Assembly: GCF_030730925.1 (NCBI RefSeq)
Contig: NZ_JAVAMB010000002.1
Location: 124,001 to 188,000 of the forward strand
Reading direction: 5' to 3'
Origin: Flavobacterium sp. DG2-3
GTDB lineage: Bacteria > Bacteroidota > Bacteroidia > Flavobacteriales > Flavobacteriaceae
Length of the DNA stretch: 64,000 bases
Under the pieces are notes generated by a model, which did no database searches, was not told the DNA's origin, and saw nothing but the letters and a program-made list of their open reading frames with translations. Position 1 is the stretch's first letter, and every line of letters starts with the position of its first letter. Positions 17,607-27,684 of the stretch are shown here, piece by piece. The position numbers were made by a program, and so were the translations under genes.

Positions 17607-19145
17607 ATGTCTCAAAACACTTTAGAAATACAAAGAGAAGAGAAGAAAGAACTTTATGCATACCAAAAAGGCGACATAGACGCTATTTTTGACCGTTTAG
17701 ACAATGCTCCTCCAAAACATCATTTACTGTATCAGCTTCCTACGGGAGGAGGAAAAACAGTGATATTTTCTGAAATCGTTCGCCGCTATTTATCTCATAA
17801 TGATAAAAAAGTGGTTGTTTTAACGCACCGTATCGAACTTTGTAAACAAACTTCAAAAATGTTAACAGGTTTTGGCGTTACAAACAAAATAATCAACAGT
17901 AAGGTAAAAGAATTGCCAGATCAGAATGATTTTTCTTGTTTTGTGGCGATGGTTGAGACTTTAAAAAACCGTATTAATGATGAAAAACTTCATTTGGACA
18001 ATATCGGTTTGGTTATTATTGATGAGGCACACTATAACTCGTTTAGAAAATTATTAAACTCATTCAAAAACGCTTTTATTCTTGGAGTAACAGCAACGCC
18101 TTTGAGCTCGAACATAAAATTGCCAATGCACCAAAGTTATAATGAACTTATTGTTGGTGACACGATTGGATCATTGATCGAGAAAGGTTTCTTGGCAAAA
18201 GCAACTACGTATAGCTACGATGTTGGTTTGACTTCGTTGAAAGTGGGTATTAACGGTGATTATACGGTAAAATCTTCAGACGATTTATATACGAATACTT
18301 TGATGCAGGAAAAATTGCTTCATGCGTATACAGAGCGTTCTTTAGGAAAGAAAACGTTGATTTTCAACAACGGTATTCATACATCTTTATATGTATATGA
18401 AACATTTAGAGAAGCGGGTTACGATATTAGGCACTTAGACAATACAAGCAGTTCTGAAGAGCGTAAAGATATCTTACAGTGGTTTAAAAAGACTCCAGAT
18501 GCTATTTTGACTTCTGTCGGAATTTTGACAACTGGTTTTGACGAACCGACTGTAGAAACGATTATTTTGAACAGAGCTACAAAATCGTTGACTCTATATT
18601 TCCAAATGATTGGCCGTGGATCTCGTAAATTGCCTGGAAAAGATGAATTTACAGTTATCGATTTAGGAAACAATGCAGCGCGTTTTGGTTTATGGAGCGA
18701 TCCTGTAAACTGGCAGCACATTTTTAAATCGCCAGAATTCTATTTAGAAAACTTGCGTGATGATCACGAAATCGAAATGTTCTTTAAATACAGCATGCCA
18801 CCAGAATTGCGTGCAAAATTCAGCAAAACAGCCGATGTTAGTTTTGATGTGGATGAAGAACATAAATTAATCATCAAACAGAATCTTCGTTCTAAAGTGG
18901 TTTTAGACAAATCTTTAGACCAGCATGCGGGAATGTGCGTAGACAATACAGAAACACTTCAAGAAGCTAAAATGCTTGCAAAAGAATTGGAAGATGATAT
19001 TGAAGACCGTATCAAACGTTATTCTAAATGTTTGAGCCAATGCAGTAAAAACTACCGCGAATGGCTGGTTGACGATTACAAACAGAGATTGACCTTATTA
19101 ATCGGTAAAAAATATCGTGAGAAAATCATGAACGAACCAGATTGA
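17607..19145 (+). CDS. superfamily 2 DEAH-box helicase (SSL2/RadD-like)
   Basis: 512 residues. The helicase core carries motif I LPTGGGKTVIF (Lys at about 50), motif Ia VVLTHRIELCKQ, motif II LVIIDEAHYNSF, motif III GVTATPL, and in the second RecA domain TTGFDEPTVETIILNRATKSLTLYFQMIGRGSRKLPGK (motifs V and VI). This layout matches the RadD/SSL2 group of DNA-acting helicases, thought to take part in repair. The C-terminal 120 residues are Lys- and Asp-rich, with paired Cys (CSKCLSQCSKN-like spacing YSKCLSQCSKNY) that might bind metal. Confidence 0.88.
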   Translation: MSQNTLEIQREEKKELYAYQKGDIDAIFDRLDNAPPKHHLLYQLPTGGGKTVIFSEIVRRYLSHNDKKVVVLTHRIELCKQTSKMLTGFGVTNKIINSKVKELPDQNDFSCFVAMVETLKNRINDEKLHLDNIGLVIIDEAHYNSFRKLLNSFKNAFILGVTATPLSSNIKLPMHQSYNELIVGDTIGSLIEKGFLAKATTYSYDVGLTSLKVGINGDYTVKSSDDLYTNTLMQEKLLHAYTERSLGKKTLIFNNGIHTSLYVYETFREAGYDIRHLDNTSSSEERKDILQWFKKTPDAILTSVGILTTGFDEPTVETIILNRATKSLTLYFQMIGRGSRKLPGKDEFTVIDLGNNAARFGLWSDPVNWQHIFKSPEFYLENLRDDHEIEMFFKYSMPPELRAKFSKTADVSFDVDEEHKLIIKQNLRSKVVLDKSLDQHAGMCVDNTETLQEAKMLAKELEDDIEDRIKRYSKCLSQCSKNYREWLVDDYKQRLTLLIGKKYREKIMNEPD

Positions 19146-19219
19146 TAATTTTTTAAGTTTTTTTTGTTTCAGGTTTCATGTTTCAAGTTGTGATGCCAGA
19201 AAATATAAATTAATATATG

Positions 19220-19252
19220 ATCTTTGTCAAAGTTTATAACTTTGACAAAGAT
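19220..19252 (+). terminator. perfect 15-base hairpin after the SSL2-type helicase
   Basis: ATCTTTGTCAAAGTT (19220-19234), the loop TAT, and AACTTTGACAAAGAT (19238-19252) form a perfect stem followed by TTTCCTTTTTT. It probably ends the helicase transcript, 75 bases past its stop. The word AACTTTGACAAAG also occurs at 16892-16904, so it may derive from a dispersed repeat. Confidence 0.6.
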
Positions 19253-19332
19253 TTTCCTTTTTTAAAACAACAACAAAACATTCTGATTAAAAACAATCTA
19301 AACTCTAAAATCAGAAATCTAAAATATAAAAC

Positions 19333-20667
19333 ATGTCTAAACCATTCTCAGCATTAGGAATTTCGGCTCCAATTTTAAAAGCTTTAAGCGAATTAAATAT
19401 TGTTGAACCTACAGAAATTCAACAAAAAACAATTCCGTTATTTTTGGACGAAACTCATGATATTGTAGGTTTAGCCAAAACAGGAACAGGAAAAACAGCC
19501 GCTTTCGGATTGCCATTGTTGCAATTGGTAAATACAGAATCAGCTGAAGTTCAAGCGGTAATCTTAGTTCCAACAAGAGAATTAGGGCAGCAAATTTTTA
19601 GAAATTTGGAAAGTTTTTCAAAATACATTCCAAATATATCAATCGCATCTATTTGCGGGGGAACTCCAATAAAACCGCAAATCGAAAGACTAAAAGAAGG
19701 CGCGCAAATCGTAGTGGCAACGCCTGGACGTTTAATTGATTTGATTCAACGAAAAGCCATCAACATTAAACAAGCGGAATATTTAGTTTTGGACGAAGCT
19801 GACGAAATGGTTTCTATCCTTAAAGAAAGTTTAGACGAAATTGTTGCTGAATTGCCTAAAAAACACCGCACTTTATTATTTTCTGCAACGCTTCCTGGAA
19901 CTATAAAACAGCTGATTCAGAATTATTTGAATAAAAATGTAGTTCAGATAAGCGCCAACATGGAAACTGTTGGAAACGAAGGAATCGATCACGAATATAT
20001 TGTGGTTGATCCTATTGAAAAATTGGACGTTTTAATGCATTTCTTGAATTCACGAGAAGGCGAAAGAGGAATTATTTTCTGTAAAACTAAAGCCGCAGTT
20101 AATAAATTGGCTAAAAATCTAGCGATCAATAAATTTTCTTCTGGAGCACTTCACGGTAGTTTAACGCAAGGAATTCGCGATCGAATTATGGAGCAATTCC
20201 GAGAAGGGCATATTAATATTCTAGTGGCAACCGATTTGGCTGCGAGAGGAATCGACGTAAAAGAAATTTCGTATGTCATTAATTACCACCTTCCTGACAC
20301 TTACGAAAATTACGTTCACCGAAGCGGAAGAACTGCAAGGGCAGGGGCAAAAGGGCTTTCGTTAACCGTTTTACAGCAAGAAGAAGTTTTTGAAATTACC
20401 GACTTTGAAAGAGAATTAGGAATTAAATTTTCTGAGTTCAAAAAACCTTCAGCAGCAAGTTTGGAAGAAAATAATATGCTTTTATGGGCAAAACAAATCT
20501 TCAAAACAAAACCAAATCACGAACTTTCGCAAGATTTAAAAACACGCGTAAAAACTGTTTTTCATCATTTAACGAAAGAGGAACTAATCGAGAAACTAAT
20601 GGCAAGTTATGTCTTACAGAACAAAATCGATATAGTTGAAAAAACAGTTAAAAAATTCAAAAAGTAA
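19333..20667 (+). CDS. DEAD-box RNA helicase
   Basis: 444 residues with all DEAD-box motifs: Q motif region FSALGISAPILKALSELNIVEPTEIQQKTIP, AKTGTGKTAAF (motif I), PTRELGQQ (Ia), TPGRLID (Ib), VLDEADEM (II), SAT (III), IIFCKTKAAVNKLA (IV), ATDLAARGIDV (V) and HRSGRTARAG (VI). The C-terminal extension of about 90 residues is short and lacks a recognisable RNA-binding module. Proteins of this type remodel ribosomal or messenger RNA. Which of the several flavobacterial DEAD-box paralogues this is cannot be told. Confidence 0.93.
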   Translation: MSKPFSALGISAPILKALSELNIVEPTEIQQKTIPLFLDETHDIVGLAKTGTGKTAAFGLPLLQLVNTESAEVQAVILVPTRELGQQIFRNLESFSKYIPNISIASICGGTPIKPQIERLKEGAQIVVATPGRLIDLIQRKAINIKQAEYLVLDEADEMVSILKESLDEIVAELPKKHRTLLFSATLPGTIKQLIQNYLNKNVVQISANMETVGNEGIDHEYIVVDPIEKLDVLMHFLNSREGERGIIFCKTKAAVNKLAKNLAINKFSSGALHGSLTQGIRDRIMEQFREGHINILVATDLAARGIDVKEISYVINYHLPDTYENYVHRSGRTARAGAKGLSLTVLQQEEVFEITDFERELGIKFSEFKKPSAASLEENNMLLWAKQIFKTKPNHELSQDLKTRVKTVFHHLTKEELIEKLMASYVLQNKIDIVEKTVKKFKK

Positions 20668-20747
20668 TAAATATGACAATTGTCATTGTATATTAAAGTT
20701 GTATATTTATAAGGAATTATTTTATAATCCTACTTAATACAATATAT

Positions 20748-22013
20748 ATGAAAATAGTCATTATTGGAGGAGGATTTGCAGGACTTAATCTAGCGAAAGA
20801 GCTTGTAAATCAGCCTCAAATACAAGTAACTCTTGTAGACAAGAATAATTATAACTTTTTCCCACCACTTATATATCAGGTTGCCACTGCATTTTTAGAG
20901 CCATCGAGCATTAGTTATCCTTTTAGAAAGTTCTTTGCAGGCAAAAAAAATCTACAATTTCGTTTAGGCGAATTACTTTCTGTTTCTCCTGCTGAAAAGA
21001 AAATTACTTTGAGCAACGGAGAATTGGATTACGATTATCTGGTTTTTGCCACTGGAGCAGAAACGAGTTATTTTGGCATGGAAAACGTTATGAAAAACGC
21101 CATTCCGATGAAAACCTTAAATGATGCCATCGTAATGCGTAATACGTTGCTTAAAAATCTAGAAAAAGCTGCGATTTGCAAAGATATGCGTAAAAGACGT
21201 AAATTATTGACAATTGTAGTCGCTGGAGGCGGACCAACAGGAGTGGAAGTTTCTGGAATGTTTGCTGAAATGCGTAAAAATATCCTTTTAAAGGAGTATC
21301 CAGAATTGGATACATCAGCAAGTAATGTTTATTTGGTCGATGGAGGAGATGCCTTACTGTCGCCTATGAGCAAAGAATCTCAAAAAGATACGCTAGATGC
21401 TTTAACTAAACTTGGTGTTGTAGTAAAACTGAACACTAAAGTTGTGGATTACGTAGATGATACGGTAATATTTGAAAACGGAGAAACTATAAAAACCAGA
21501 AATCTAATCTGGGCCGCTGGAGTATCTGCTAAAATTTTTGAAGGAATTCCGAAAGAAAGTTATGGTCGAGGCAGACGTATGGCAACAGATCAATACAATA
21601 AAGTAAATGGTGTTGAAAACATTTACGCTATTGGTGATACAGCTATTACATCTGGCGATCAAAATTTTCCAGATGGACATCCGCAAGTTGCTCAAGTTGC
21701 CATTCAGCAAGGATTAAATTTAGCTAAGAATTTTAAAGCAATGGTTACTAATAAACCGCTTAAACCATTTGCTTACAAAGACAAAGGTTCTATGGCTATT
21801 ATCGGAAAAGCTAAAGCTGTGGTAGATTTACCAAGCCCGAAATGGCATTTTAAAGGCTTTTTCGCATGGATCATTTGGCTTTTTATCCACTTAATTTCAT
21901 TAATAACGTACAGAAACAGATTAAATACATTCTGGAACTGGATGGTCGCGTATTTCGCAAAAGATCAATCACTTAGAATGATCATCAGACCGGATAAGAA
22001 AACGCAAAACTAA
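20748..22013 (+). CDS. type II NADH:quinone oxidoreductase (NDH-2)
   Basis: 421 residues. The FAD-binding motif IIGGGFAGLNLAKEL starts at residue 4, the NADH-binding motif VVAGGGPTGVEVSGMFAEM is near 160, and a second FAD contact is NIYAIGDTA. The C-terminus ends in a hydrophobic amphipathic stretch (FKGFFAWIIWLFIHLISLITYRN) that lets NDH-2 sit on the inner membrane. The enzyme passes electrons from NADH to menaquinone without pumping protons. Both nucleotide motifs are complete. Monocistronic, ending at a strong hairpin. Confidence 0.92.
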   Translation: MKIVIIGGGFAGLNLAKELVNQPQIQVTLVDKNNYNFFPPLIYQVATAFLEPSSISYPFRKFFAGKKNLQFRLGELLSVSPAEKKITLSNGELDYDYLVFATGAETSYFGMENVMKNAIPMKTLNDAIVMRNTLLKNLEKAAICKDMRKRRKLLTIVVAGGGPTGVEVSGMFAEMRKNILLKEYPELDTSASNVYLVDGGDALLSPMSKESQKDTLDALTKLGVVVKLNTKVVDYVDDTVIFENGETIKTRNLIWAAGVSAKIFEGIPKESYGRGRRMATDQYNKVNGVENIYAIGDTAITSGDQNFPDGHPQVAQVAIQQGLNLAKNFKAMVTNKPLKPFAYKDKGSMAIIGKAKAVVDLPSPKWHFKGFFAWIIWLFIHLISLITYRNRLNTFWNWMVAYFAKDQSLRMIIRPDKKTQN

Positions 22014-22054
22014 AAGAATAAAATTCCAATTTTTTAAATTCCAAATTCCAATAG

Positions 22055-22085
22055 AAAAGCCTAAATCATTTTGATTTAGGCTTTT
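22055..22085. terminator. bidirectional terminator between ndh and the efflux gene
   Basis: AAAAGCCTAAATCA (22055-22068), loop TTT, TGATTTAGGCTTTT (22072-22085), then more Ts. TTGGAATTTGG-type repeats flank it on both sides (22020-22050 and 22108-22155). Confidence 0.88.
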
Positions 22086-22165
22086 TTACATTTAAGATAT
22101 TCACAAGAAGTTTGGAGTTTGGAATTTAAAAGATTGGAATTTTTAAAATATTTGGAATTTATTAT

Positions 22166-23395
22166 TTAGTGCCCAATCATAACATCATCACTATCCGATA
22201 ATTCTACTTTTTGTTTAATAAAACGTTTCCCGATATTTAAAATAAGAAAGGCTGTAATAGTTGTAGTCGTCATAATGGCAACCATTGGAATTACAGAGTT
22301 TTTTACGAAAACCCCAATTGCAAATGAAGCCAAAGCACCGATTCCGAGCTGAATTGCGCCCATTAAGGCAGAAGCGCTTCCGGTATTTTTAGCGAAAGGA
22401 GCTAGCGTTAATCCTGCCGTATTTGGATTTGAAATTCCTAGACAAGCTAGAAACAAGAATAACATTCCGATAGTTTGATACAATCCTAAAAGATCATTCA
22501 AAGCAAGTATCAAAAATATTATACTGATAAAAGATTGCGAAATCAAGGCCCCGAAAATCATCTGTTCGCTAGAAAATCGCTTTAAAAGCATCGAATTCAA
22601 CTGACTAGATCCAATAAAACTAACGGACATAAGAGCAAAAATCCATCCGTACGTTTTAGCGTCAACCTTGTAAATGTCCATAAAAACTAGAGGTGAAGCC
22701 GCCACATAAGAAAACAATCCCGAAAAAGCGATTGCTCCAGTAAAGGCATACGTGTAAAATTGTGGTTCTTTTAAAACAGAAAGAAAATTAGAAATAATCG
22801 GTTTTGGTTTTAATGAAATCGAAGTGTCTGGTTTATAAGTATCTGGAAGTCCGAATTGTGAAGCGGCCAGAATTACAATTCCCATACACATCAGAATAAA
22901 AAATACGGCATGCCAGCCTAAATCTTCGGTAACATAACCGCCAATTGTGGGCGCCAGCATTGGAGAAAGCCCAACAACTAGCATTAAAAGAGAAAATACT
23001 TTTGGTATATCTTTTACAGGAAATAAATCTCGAACCATCGCTACAGAAGCAACCGTTGCGGCACAGCTACCAACAGCTTGTACAAATCGAAGGAATATAA
23101 AACTATCAATATCAGCCACATAAATACATCCTAAAGAAGCTAAAATATAGACTAAAAGCCCAATAAACAAAGGTTTTTTACGTCCGAAACGGTCTAATAA
23201 AGGTCCATAAAGCAATTGTCCAGCTGAAATTCCGATAAAATAGCTGGATAAACTCATAGAAACTTTGGCAACAGTGGTATTTAAATCTTTTGCAATTCCC
23301 GAGAAACCAGGTAAATACATATCAATTGAGAACGGACCTAGAGCTGTTAAAGAACCTAATATCAGGATAAGCTGAATATATTTTTTTGTTGTCAT
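22166..23395 (-). CDS. Bcr/CflA-type multidrug efflux MFS transporter
   Basis: 409 residues with about twelve membrane helices. It starts LILGSLTALGPFSIDMYLPGF, the DMYLP motif of the Bcr/CflA drug-efflux group, followed by motif A GPLLDRFGRKKPL and ATVASVAMVRDLFP. The protein would export drugs such as bicyclomycin or chloramphenicol using the proton gradient; its true substrate is unknown. A -7 element TACCTTTG (23432-23425, minus strand) lies 30 bases before the start. It is convergent with ndh. Confidence 0.9.
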   Translation of the reverse strand: MTTKKYIQLILILGSLTALGPFSIDMYLPGFSGIAKDLNTTVAKVSMSLSSYFIGISAGQLLYGPLLDRFGRKKPLFIGLLVYILASLGCIYVADIDSFIFLRFVQAVGSCAATVASVAMVRDLFPVKDIPKVFSLLMLVVGLSPMLAPTIGGYVTEDLGWHAVFFILMCMGIVILAASQFGLPDTYKPDTSISLKPKPIISNFLSVLKEPQFYTYAFTGAIAFSGLFSYVAASPLVFMDIYKVDAKTYGWIFALMSVSFIGSSQLNSMLLKRFSSEQMIFGALISQSFISIIFLILALNDLLGLYQTIGMLFLFLACLGISNPNTAGLTLAPFAKNTGSASALMGAIQLGIGALASFAIGVFVKNSVIPMVAIMTTTTITAFLILNIGKRFIKQKVELSDSDDVMIGH

Positions 23396-23538
23396 TTTCT
23401 TAAAAAAGGGCTTATAATTTTTTGCAAAGGTAAAGATTTCATATCTTGTTATAGAACTTGAAGAAGTTTATAACAATAAATTAAAGTAATTGCCAGCATT
23501 ATTCGGCATAACTATTTATTAATCTTAAAATTAAAATT

Positions 23539-23955
23539 ATGAAAAAGTACCTTTTACTATTAGCAGTTTTATGCACATCAATGTCGTTTGCACAAACCAT
23601 TACATCAAAACAAGAAGAAGCTAGTACAGAACAATACGAGCTCTTGAAAAAAGTAAACCAGTATTATCCAGACATTACATTAAGCAAATCGGTTACCAAT
23701 TTTTATGCAGACGGAAAAATTATCGATTCGCAACAGGATTTTGATTTAAGAGGCACAAAATTTTCAAGTTACAAATTAGGGATTGAGCCAGGAAATAAAA
23801 AGGTGAAATTTGATTATACATCATCTGAGGCAGGTCACGTGTATGGTGATGTGACTATTTTTAACGGAAATGCGTTAAGAACAACTTTTAATGAAAAAAC
23901 AAACCAGATTGACGTATCATTAAACGGAAAATCGGTTTATTTGAAAAAATTATAA
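23539..23955 (+). CDS. small secreted protein of unknown function
   Basis: 138 residues with a signal peptide: MKKYLLLLAVLCTSMSFAQ, cleaved after FAQ or SFA. The mature part is beta-rich: NFYADGKIIDSQQDFDLRGTKFSSYKLGIEPGNKKVKFDYTSSEAGHVYGDVTIFNGNALRTTFNEKTNQIDVSLNGKSVYLKKL. No Cys remains after cleavage and no motif is recognised. Likely periplasmic. A hairpin terminator follows 16 bases after the stop. Confidence 0.78.
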   Translation: MKKYLLLLAVLCTSMSFAQTITSKQEEASTEQYELLKKVNQYYPDITLSKSVTNFYADGKIIDSQQDFDLRGTKFSSYKLGIEPGNKKVKFDYTSSEAGHVYGDVTIFNGNALRTTFNEKTNQIDVSLNGKSVYLKKL

Positions 23956-23971
23956 ATTTTCTAAAATTTAG

Positions 23972-24001
23972 AAAAAGCATCGCAAACTTGTGATGCTTTT
24001 T
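23972..24001 (+). terminator. intrinsic terminator after the small secreted protein
   Basis: AAAAAGCATCGCAA (23972-23985) pairs with TTGTGATGCTTTTT (23988-24001) with one G-U pair, followed by more Ts. Confidence 0.85.
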
Positions 24002-24041
24002 TGATTTATATTTGATTCAGATTTTAATAAAACAAACTACA

Positions 24042-24425
24042 ATGAAAAAATTTCTTTTCCTGGCATTTATAATTTCCTTGCAATCATTTGCACAGCAAAA
24101 TAAATTCTCAGGAACTTGGGGAAACGAAAAATGCAAAGACTGCAAGAAAGAATTCATTTTTACGATTACGATTGCACAATCTAATTATAAGATTTTTGGA
24201 ACCGCCGAAGTTACGAGCGAACACAAAGATTTGAATTCTGGAATTTTGGAAGTTTCCGGACATGTGTATCCGCATGGCGATAAAGCTCAGATAAAATTTA
24301 AAGATAAAAACGGAATTACATCAAGTGCCGTTTTATTTGTAGAAGATAACGTAATGCAGTTCACCAAAAGTGGCGGAGGCGATCTAATACCAAAAGAGAT
24401 GATTTTGAAGAAATTATACGAATAA
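24042..24425 (+). CDS. small secreted protein of unknown function
   Basis: About 127 residues from the ATG at 24042; an upstream extension to 24012 is out of keeping with the signal peptide. The signal MKKFLFLAFIISLQSFAQ is followed by NKFSGTWGNEKCKDCKKEFIFTITI. The CKDC pair near the N-terminus of the mature protein could form a disulfide. The strands IFGTAEVTSEHK and SGILEVSGHVYPHGDKAQIKFKDKNG fit a lipocalin-like sheet. No function known. Confidence 0.78.
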   Translation: MKKFLFLAFIISLQSFAQQNKFSGTWGNEKCKDCKKEFIFTITIAQSNYKIFGTAEVTSEHKDLNSGILEVSGHVYPHGDKAQIKFKDKNGITSSAVLFVEDNVMQFTKSGGGDLIPKEMILKKLYE

Positions 24426-24981
<556 letters not shown>

Positions 24982-26895
24982 ATGAATACAGTTGCTGAGC
25001 ATATTGCAGATTTTTTAAAAGAATACAAACCATTTGATAATTTAACTTTCCAGGAATTATCAGATATTGCTACGAATATTCGTGTCATTAATTTAGAAAA
25101 GCATGCGGTATTATTTCAAAATAACGATCCGCTTCATGAAAACTTTTATGTTGTAGCTTCTGGTGTCATTAATCTTACGACTATTGCCGACGCTGAAGAA
25201 ACCATTTTGAATAAGTGTCATGAAGGCGATATTTTTGGTTTGCGCCCGTTTTTTGCAAAAAATAACTACATGATGACGGCTAAAGCGCGTGAAGAAAGTA
25301 TAATTTATGCTATTCCGATCGCTGTATTTAGACCTTTTGTAGCCAACAATTCTGATGTTTTAAATTTCTTGCTGGAGAGTTTCGCTGTAAATTCGCGTCA
25401 CACCAAAGACAGCATGAACTCGAATGGCAAGCTGATTTCTGATGCTGATTATATTGACCAGCAGACAGAAATGCAATATATTCAGTCACTTAACTATAAT
25501 AATTCGCCACTAACAACTCAAGCGAGTTCTATAATTAAAGACGTTGCTATTTTAATGACAGATTCTATGTTAGACAACATTATAATCTGCGAAAAAAATC
25601 ACCCTATTGGTATCGTTACCAATGCCGATTTATCATCAAAAATTGCAACCGGACGCTATCCTATTACCGAAACTATCGACAAAATTATGTCGTCTCCAGT
25701 TGTAACGGTTTTAGAAAATGTGTCTTTAGCTGAAGCTCAATTGTTGATGCTAAAACATAATGTAACTCACTTATGTGTTACCAAAGACGGCACAAGCAAA
25801 TCTGTTGTAAAAGGAATTATTTCTGAGCACGATCTTATTGTAGCACAAGCTAGTAACCCTGGTGTATTAATTAAAGAGATTAAGCGTTCTCAGCTTCCAA
25901 AAGACTTAAAACAAATACGTGATCGTCTATCTGATTTGATTCAGAATTCAATTCAAAAGAATATTCCGATTTCGCACGTAAGCAATATTGCGAGTGAAAT
26001 TAACTTAGCCATTATTAAGAGAGCAGTCGAATTGTCTATTTTAGATTTAGGCTCCCCTCCTGCACGTTTTGCATGGTTAAGCATTGGAAGTCAAGGACGT
26101 AAGGAGCAATTATTGCTTACTGACCAAGACAGCATTTTAATTTTTGAAGATGTTACTCCTGAAAAATACAGAGAAGTAAAAGATTATTTCTTAAGATTGG
26201 CCAAACGTACTACTTCTATCCTAGAAAAAGTAGGTTACGATTATTGTCCGAACGGACACATGGGAAGCAATATGCTTTGGTGTAAATCATTGAGTGACTG
26301 GACAAAACAATACAATAGCTGGATGAATACTCCAGGTGAAAACAGTAATGATTTGAGCAGTATTTTCTTTGATTATGAAATTGTTTTTGGTGAACCAAAA
26401 ATTGAAGAAGCGATCGAAAGTGTGATTTTCAAGAATGCGGTTAACAATACTTTATTCTTTGATTTTTTAGGAAACGACGCTTTAAAGAGAAATTCTCCTT
26501 TAAGCTTCTTCAAGAAATTTATTACCGAAGAAGACGGTCCGCATAAAGATAAATTTGACATTAAGACAAGAGCTTTAATGCCATTAATTGACGGAGCACG
26601 TTTGTTGATATTAAATGCCAATATAAAAGGAATTCAGAATACTTATTTGAGATTCAAACAATTAGCAATTACAGATTCTAAAAATGCCGAAATTTATTTA
26701 AGCTGTGCAGAAGCTTTCTTAACGCTTTCGAAATTTAGAACTGTTGAAGGATTAAAAAATGACGACTCTGGCCAATATATTAATATAAGAGAAATGTCAA
26801 AATCTGACAAAGAGAAATTAAAAAATGCATTGTCCCCAATGAAAGACCTGGAGGAACTGATTAAAAGTAAATTTCAATTGACGCAATTCTCATAA
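24982..26895 (+). CDS. cNMP-binding / CBS / DUF294 nucleotidyltransferase signalling protein
   Basis: 637 residues, cytoplasmic. A cyclic-nucleotide-binding domain (about 10-130: FQNNDPLHENFYVVASGVINL, EGDIFGLRPFF) is followed by two CBS motifs (about 175-290: MTDSMLDNIIICEKNHPIGIVTNADLSSKI; IMSSPVVTVLENVSLAEAQLLMLKHNVTHLCV). A DUF294 nucleotidyltransferase domain follows, with IGSQGRKEQLLLTDQDSILIFED: the GS and D-x-D of the polymerase-beta fold are intact. An all-helical C-terminal domain ends the chain. The three modules suggest adenine-nucleotide sensing coupled to nucleotidyl transfer; the target is unknown. It lies 3 bases before the DnaQ-like gene, and acs faces them. That neighbourhood recurs with acs in other phyla, as far as I know. 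Confidence 0.9.
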   Translation: MNTVAEHIADFLKEYKPFDNLTFQELSDIATNIRVINLEKHAVLFQNNDPLHENFYVVASGVINLTTIADAEETILNKCHEGDIFGLRPFFAKNNYMMTAKAREESIIYAIPIAVFRPFVANNSDVLNFLLESFAVNSRHTKDSMNSNGKLISDADYIDQQTEMQYIQSLNYNNSPLTTQASSIIKDVAILMTDSMLDNIIICEKNHPIGIVTNADLSSKIATGRYPITETIDKIMSSPVVTVLENVSLAEAQLLMLKHNVTHLCVTKDGTSKSVVKGIISEHDLIVAQASNPGVLIKEIKRSQLPKDLKQIRDRLSDLIQNSIQKNIPISHVSNIASEINLAIIKRAVELSILDLGSPPARFAWLSIGSQGRKEQLLLTDQDSILIFEDVTPEKYREVKDYFLRLAKRTTSILEKVGYDYCPNGHMGSNMLWCKSLSDWTKQYNSWMNTPGENSNDLSSIFFDYEIVFGEPKIEEAIESVIFKNAVNNTLFFDFLGNDALKRNSPLSFFKKFITEEDGPHKDKFDIKTRALMPLIDGARLLILNANIKGIQNTYLRFKQLAITDSKNAEIYLSCAEAFLTLSKFRTVEGLKNDDSGQYINIREMSKSDKEKLKNALSPMKDLEELIKSKFQLTQFS

Positions 26896-26898
26896 AAT

Positions 26899-27495
26899 AT
26901 GCTAGACTGGCTAAAAAATATCAATAAAGACTATCCAGATTTCTGGAAAGACTATTTAACTAAATTCGAAACCAAACCTAATAAGTTTGTTGTTCTCTCG
27001 ACTGAAACTTCTGGATTAAATCCGGATAAGGATGTTATATTGTCACTTGGTGCCTTTTCGGTAATGGACAACAGCATTGTTATTAAGGAAAATTTCGAAA
27101 CTGTTTTATTGCAATATAAATATCTGCAGGATAACGGACTTTCTAATGAATTTATCATAGAAAGCAAAATGATGAAAATGCCAGAGCCTGATGCTTTGGA
27201 AGCTTTTGTTAACTTTATAGGTAATTCTATTTTAGTTGGGCATCATATTAATTTTGATATCGAAATGCTTAATGCCGCTTTAGAACGCCTAGATTGTGGA
27301 CGTTTAAAAAACGAAGCTTTGGATGTTGATGTAATGTATAGAAAATTGACTGATATAAATGATAAACAGTTTTCACTTGATGATTTATGCGAAATTTATA
27401 AAATTCCGAAAAGCGACAGAAATTCTTCTTCTGAAGATGCTTACAGAATCGGACTTTTATTTTTGAAACTGAAATCTCGTTTGGGAATAAAATAG
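26899..27495 (+). CDS. DnaQ-like 3'-5' exonuclease fold, catalytic motif altered
   Basis: 198 residues with the RNase T/DnaQ fold. Motif I, normally D-x-E, reads VVLSTETSGLNP: Ser34 stands where the first Asp should be, with Glu36 kept. Motif II is GHHINFDIEML with Asp120 present. Motif III, normally H-x4-D, reads RNSSSEDAYRIG with Asn175 in place of His and Asp180 kept. I checked both changed codons in the bases (TCG and AAT). So two of five catalytic positions differ and the exonuclease may be weak or inactive. It begins 3 bases after the cNMP/CBS/nucleotidyltransferase gene and is surely co-expressed with it, suggesting a joint role. Confidence 0.85.
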   Translation: MLDWLKNINKDYPDFWKDYLTKFETKPNKFVVLSTETSGLNPDKDVILSLGAFSVMDNSIVIKENFETVLLQYKYLQDNGLSNEFIIESKMMKMPEPDALEAFVNFIGNSILVGHHINFDIEMLNAALERLDCGRLKNEALDVDVMYRKLTDINDKQFSLDDLCEIYKIPKSDRNSSSEDAYRIGLLFLKLKSRLGIK

Positions 27496-27589
27496 GAATT
27501 GGTTTTAACCATATAAGCCATATAAGGATTTTTTTAAGTTTTGTAACGTAACTTTTGAAGGAAAGAACATAGAAAAACAAAAAGCTGTC

Positions 27590-27612
27590 AGACTGAGCGA
27601 AGTCGAAGTCCC
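27590..27612. repeat. TGAGCGAAGTCGAAG dispersed repeat
   Basis: GACTGAGCGAAGTCGAAGTC lies in the convergent gap between the DnaQ-like gene and acs. The core TGAGCGAAGTCGAAG occurs inverted at about 59252-59266 and is a well-known type of intergenic word in Flavobacterium genomes. Confidence 0.65.
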
Positions 27613-27642
27613 GCATTGCTCTTCTTATTATAAAACAAAAAA

Positions 27643-27662
27643 GCCTCTTAAAATTAAGAGGC
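27643..27662. terminator. bidirectional terminator between the DnaQ-like gene and acs
   Basis: GCCTCTTAA (27643-27651) pairs with TTAAGAGGC (27654-27662), flanked by A6 on the left and T7 on the right, so it can serve both convergent genes. Confidence 0.88.
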
Positions 27663-27684
27663 ATTTTTTTATTCCTGTATTGCA

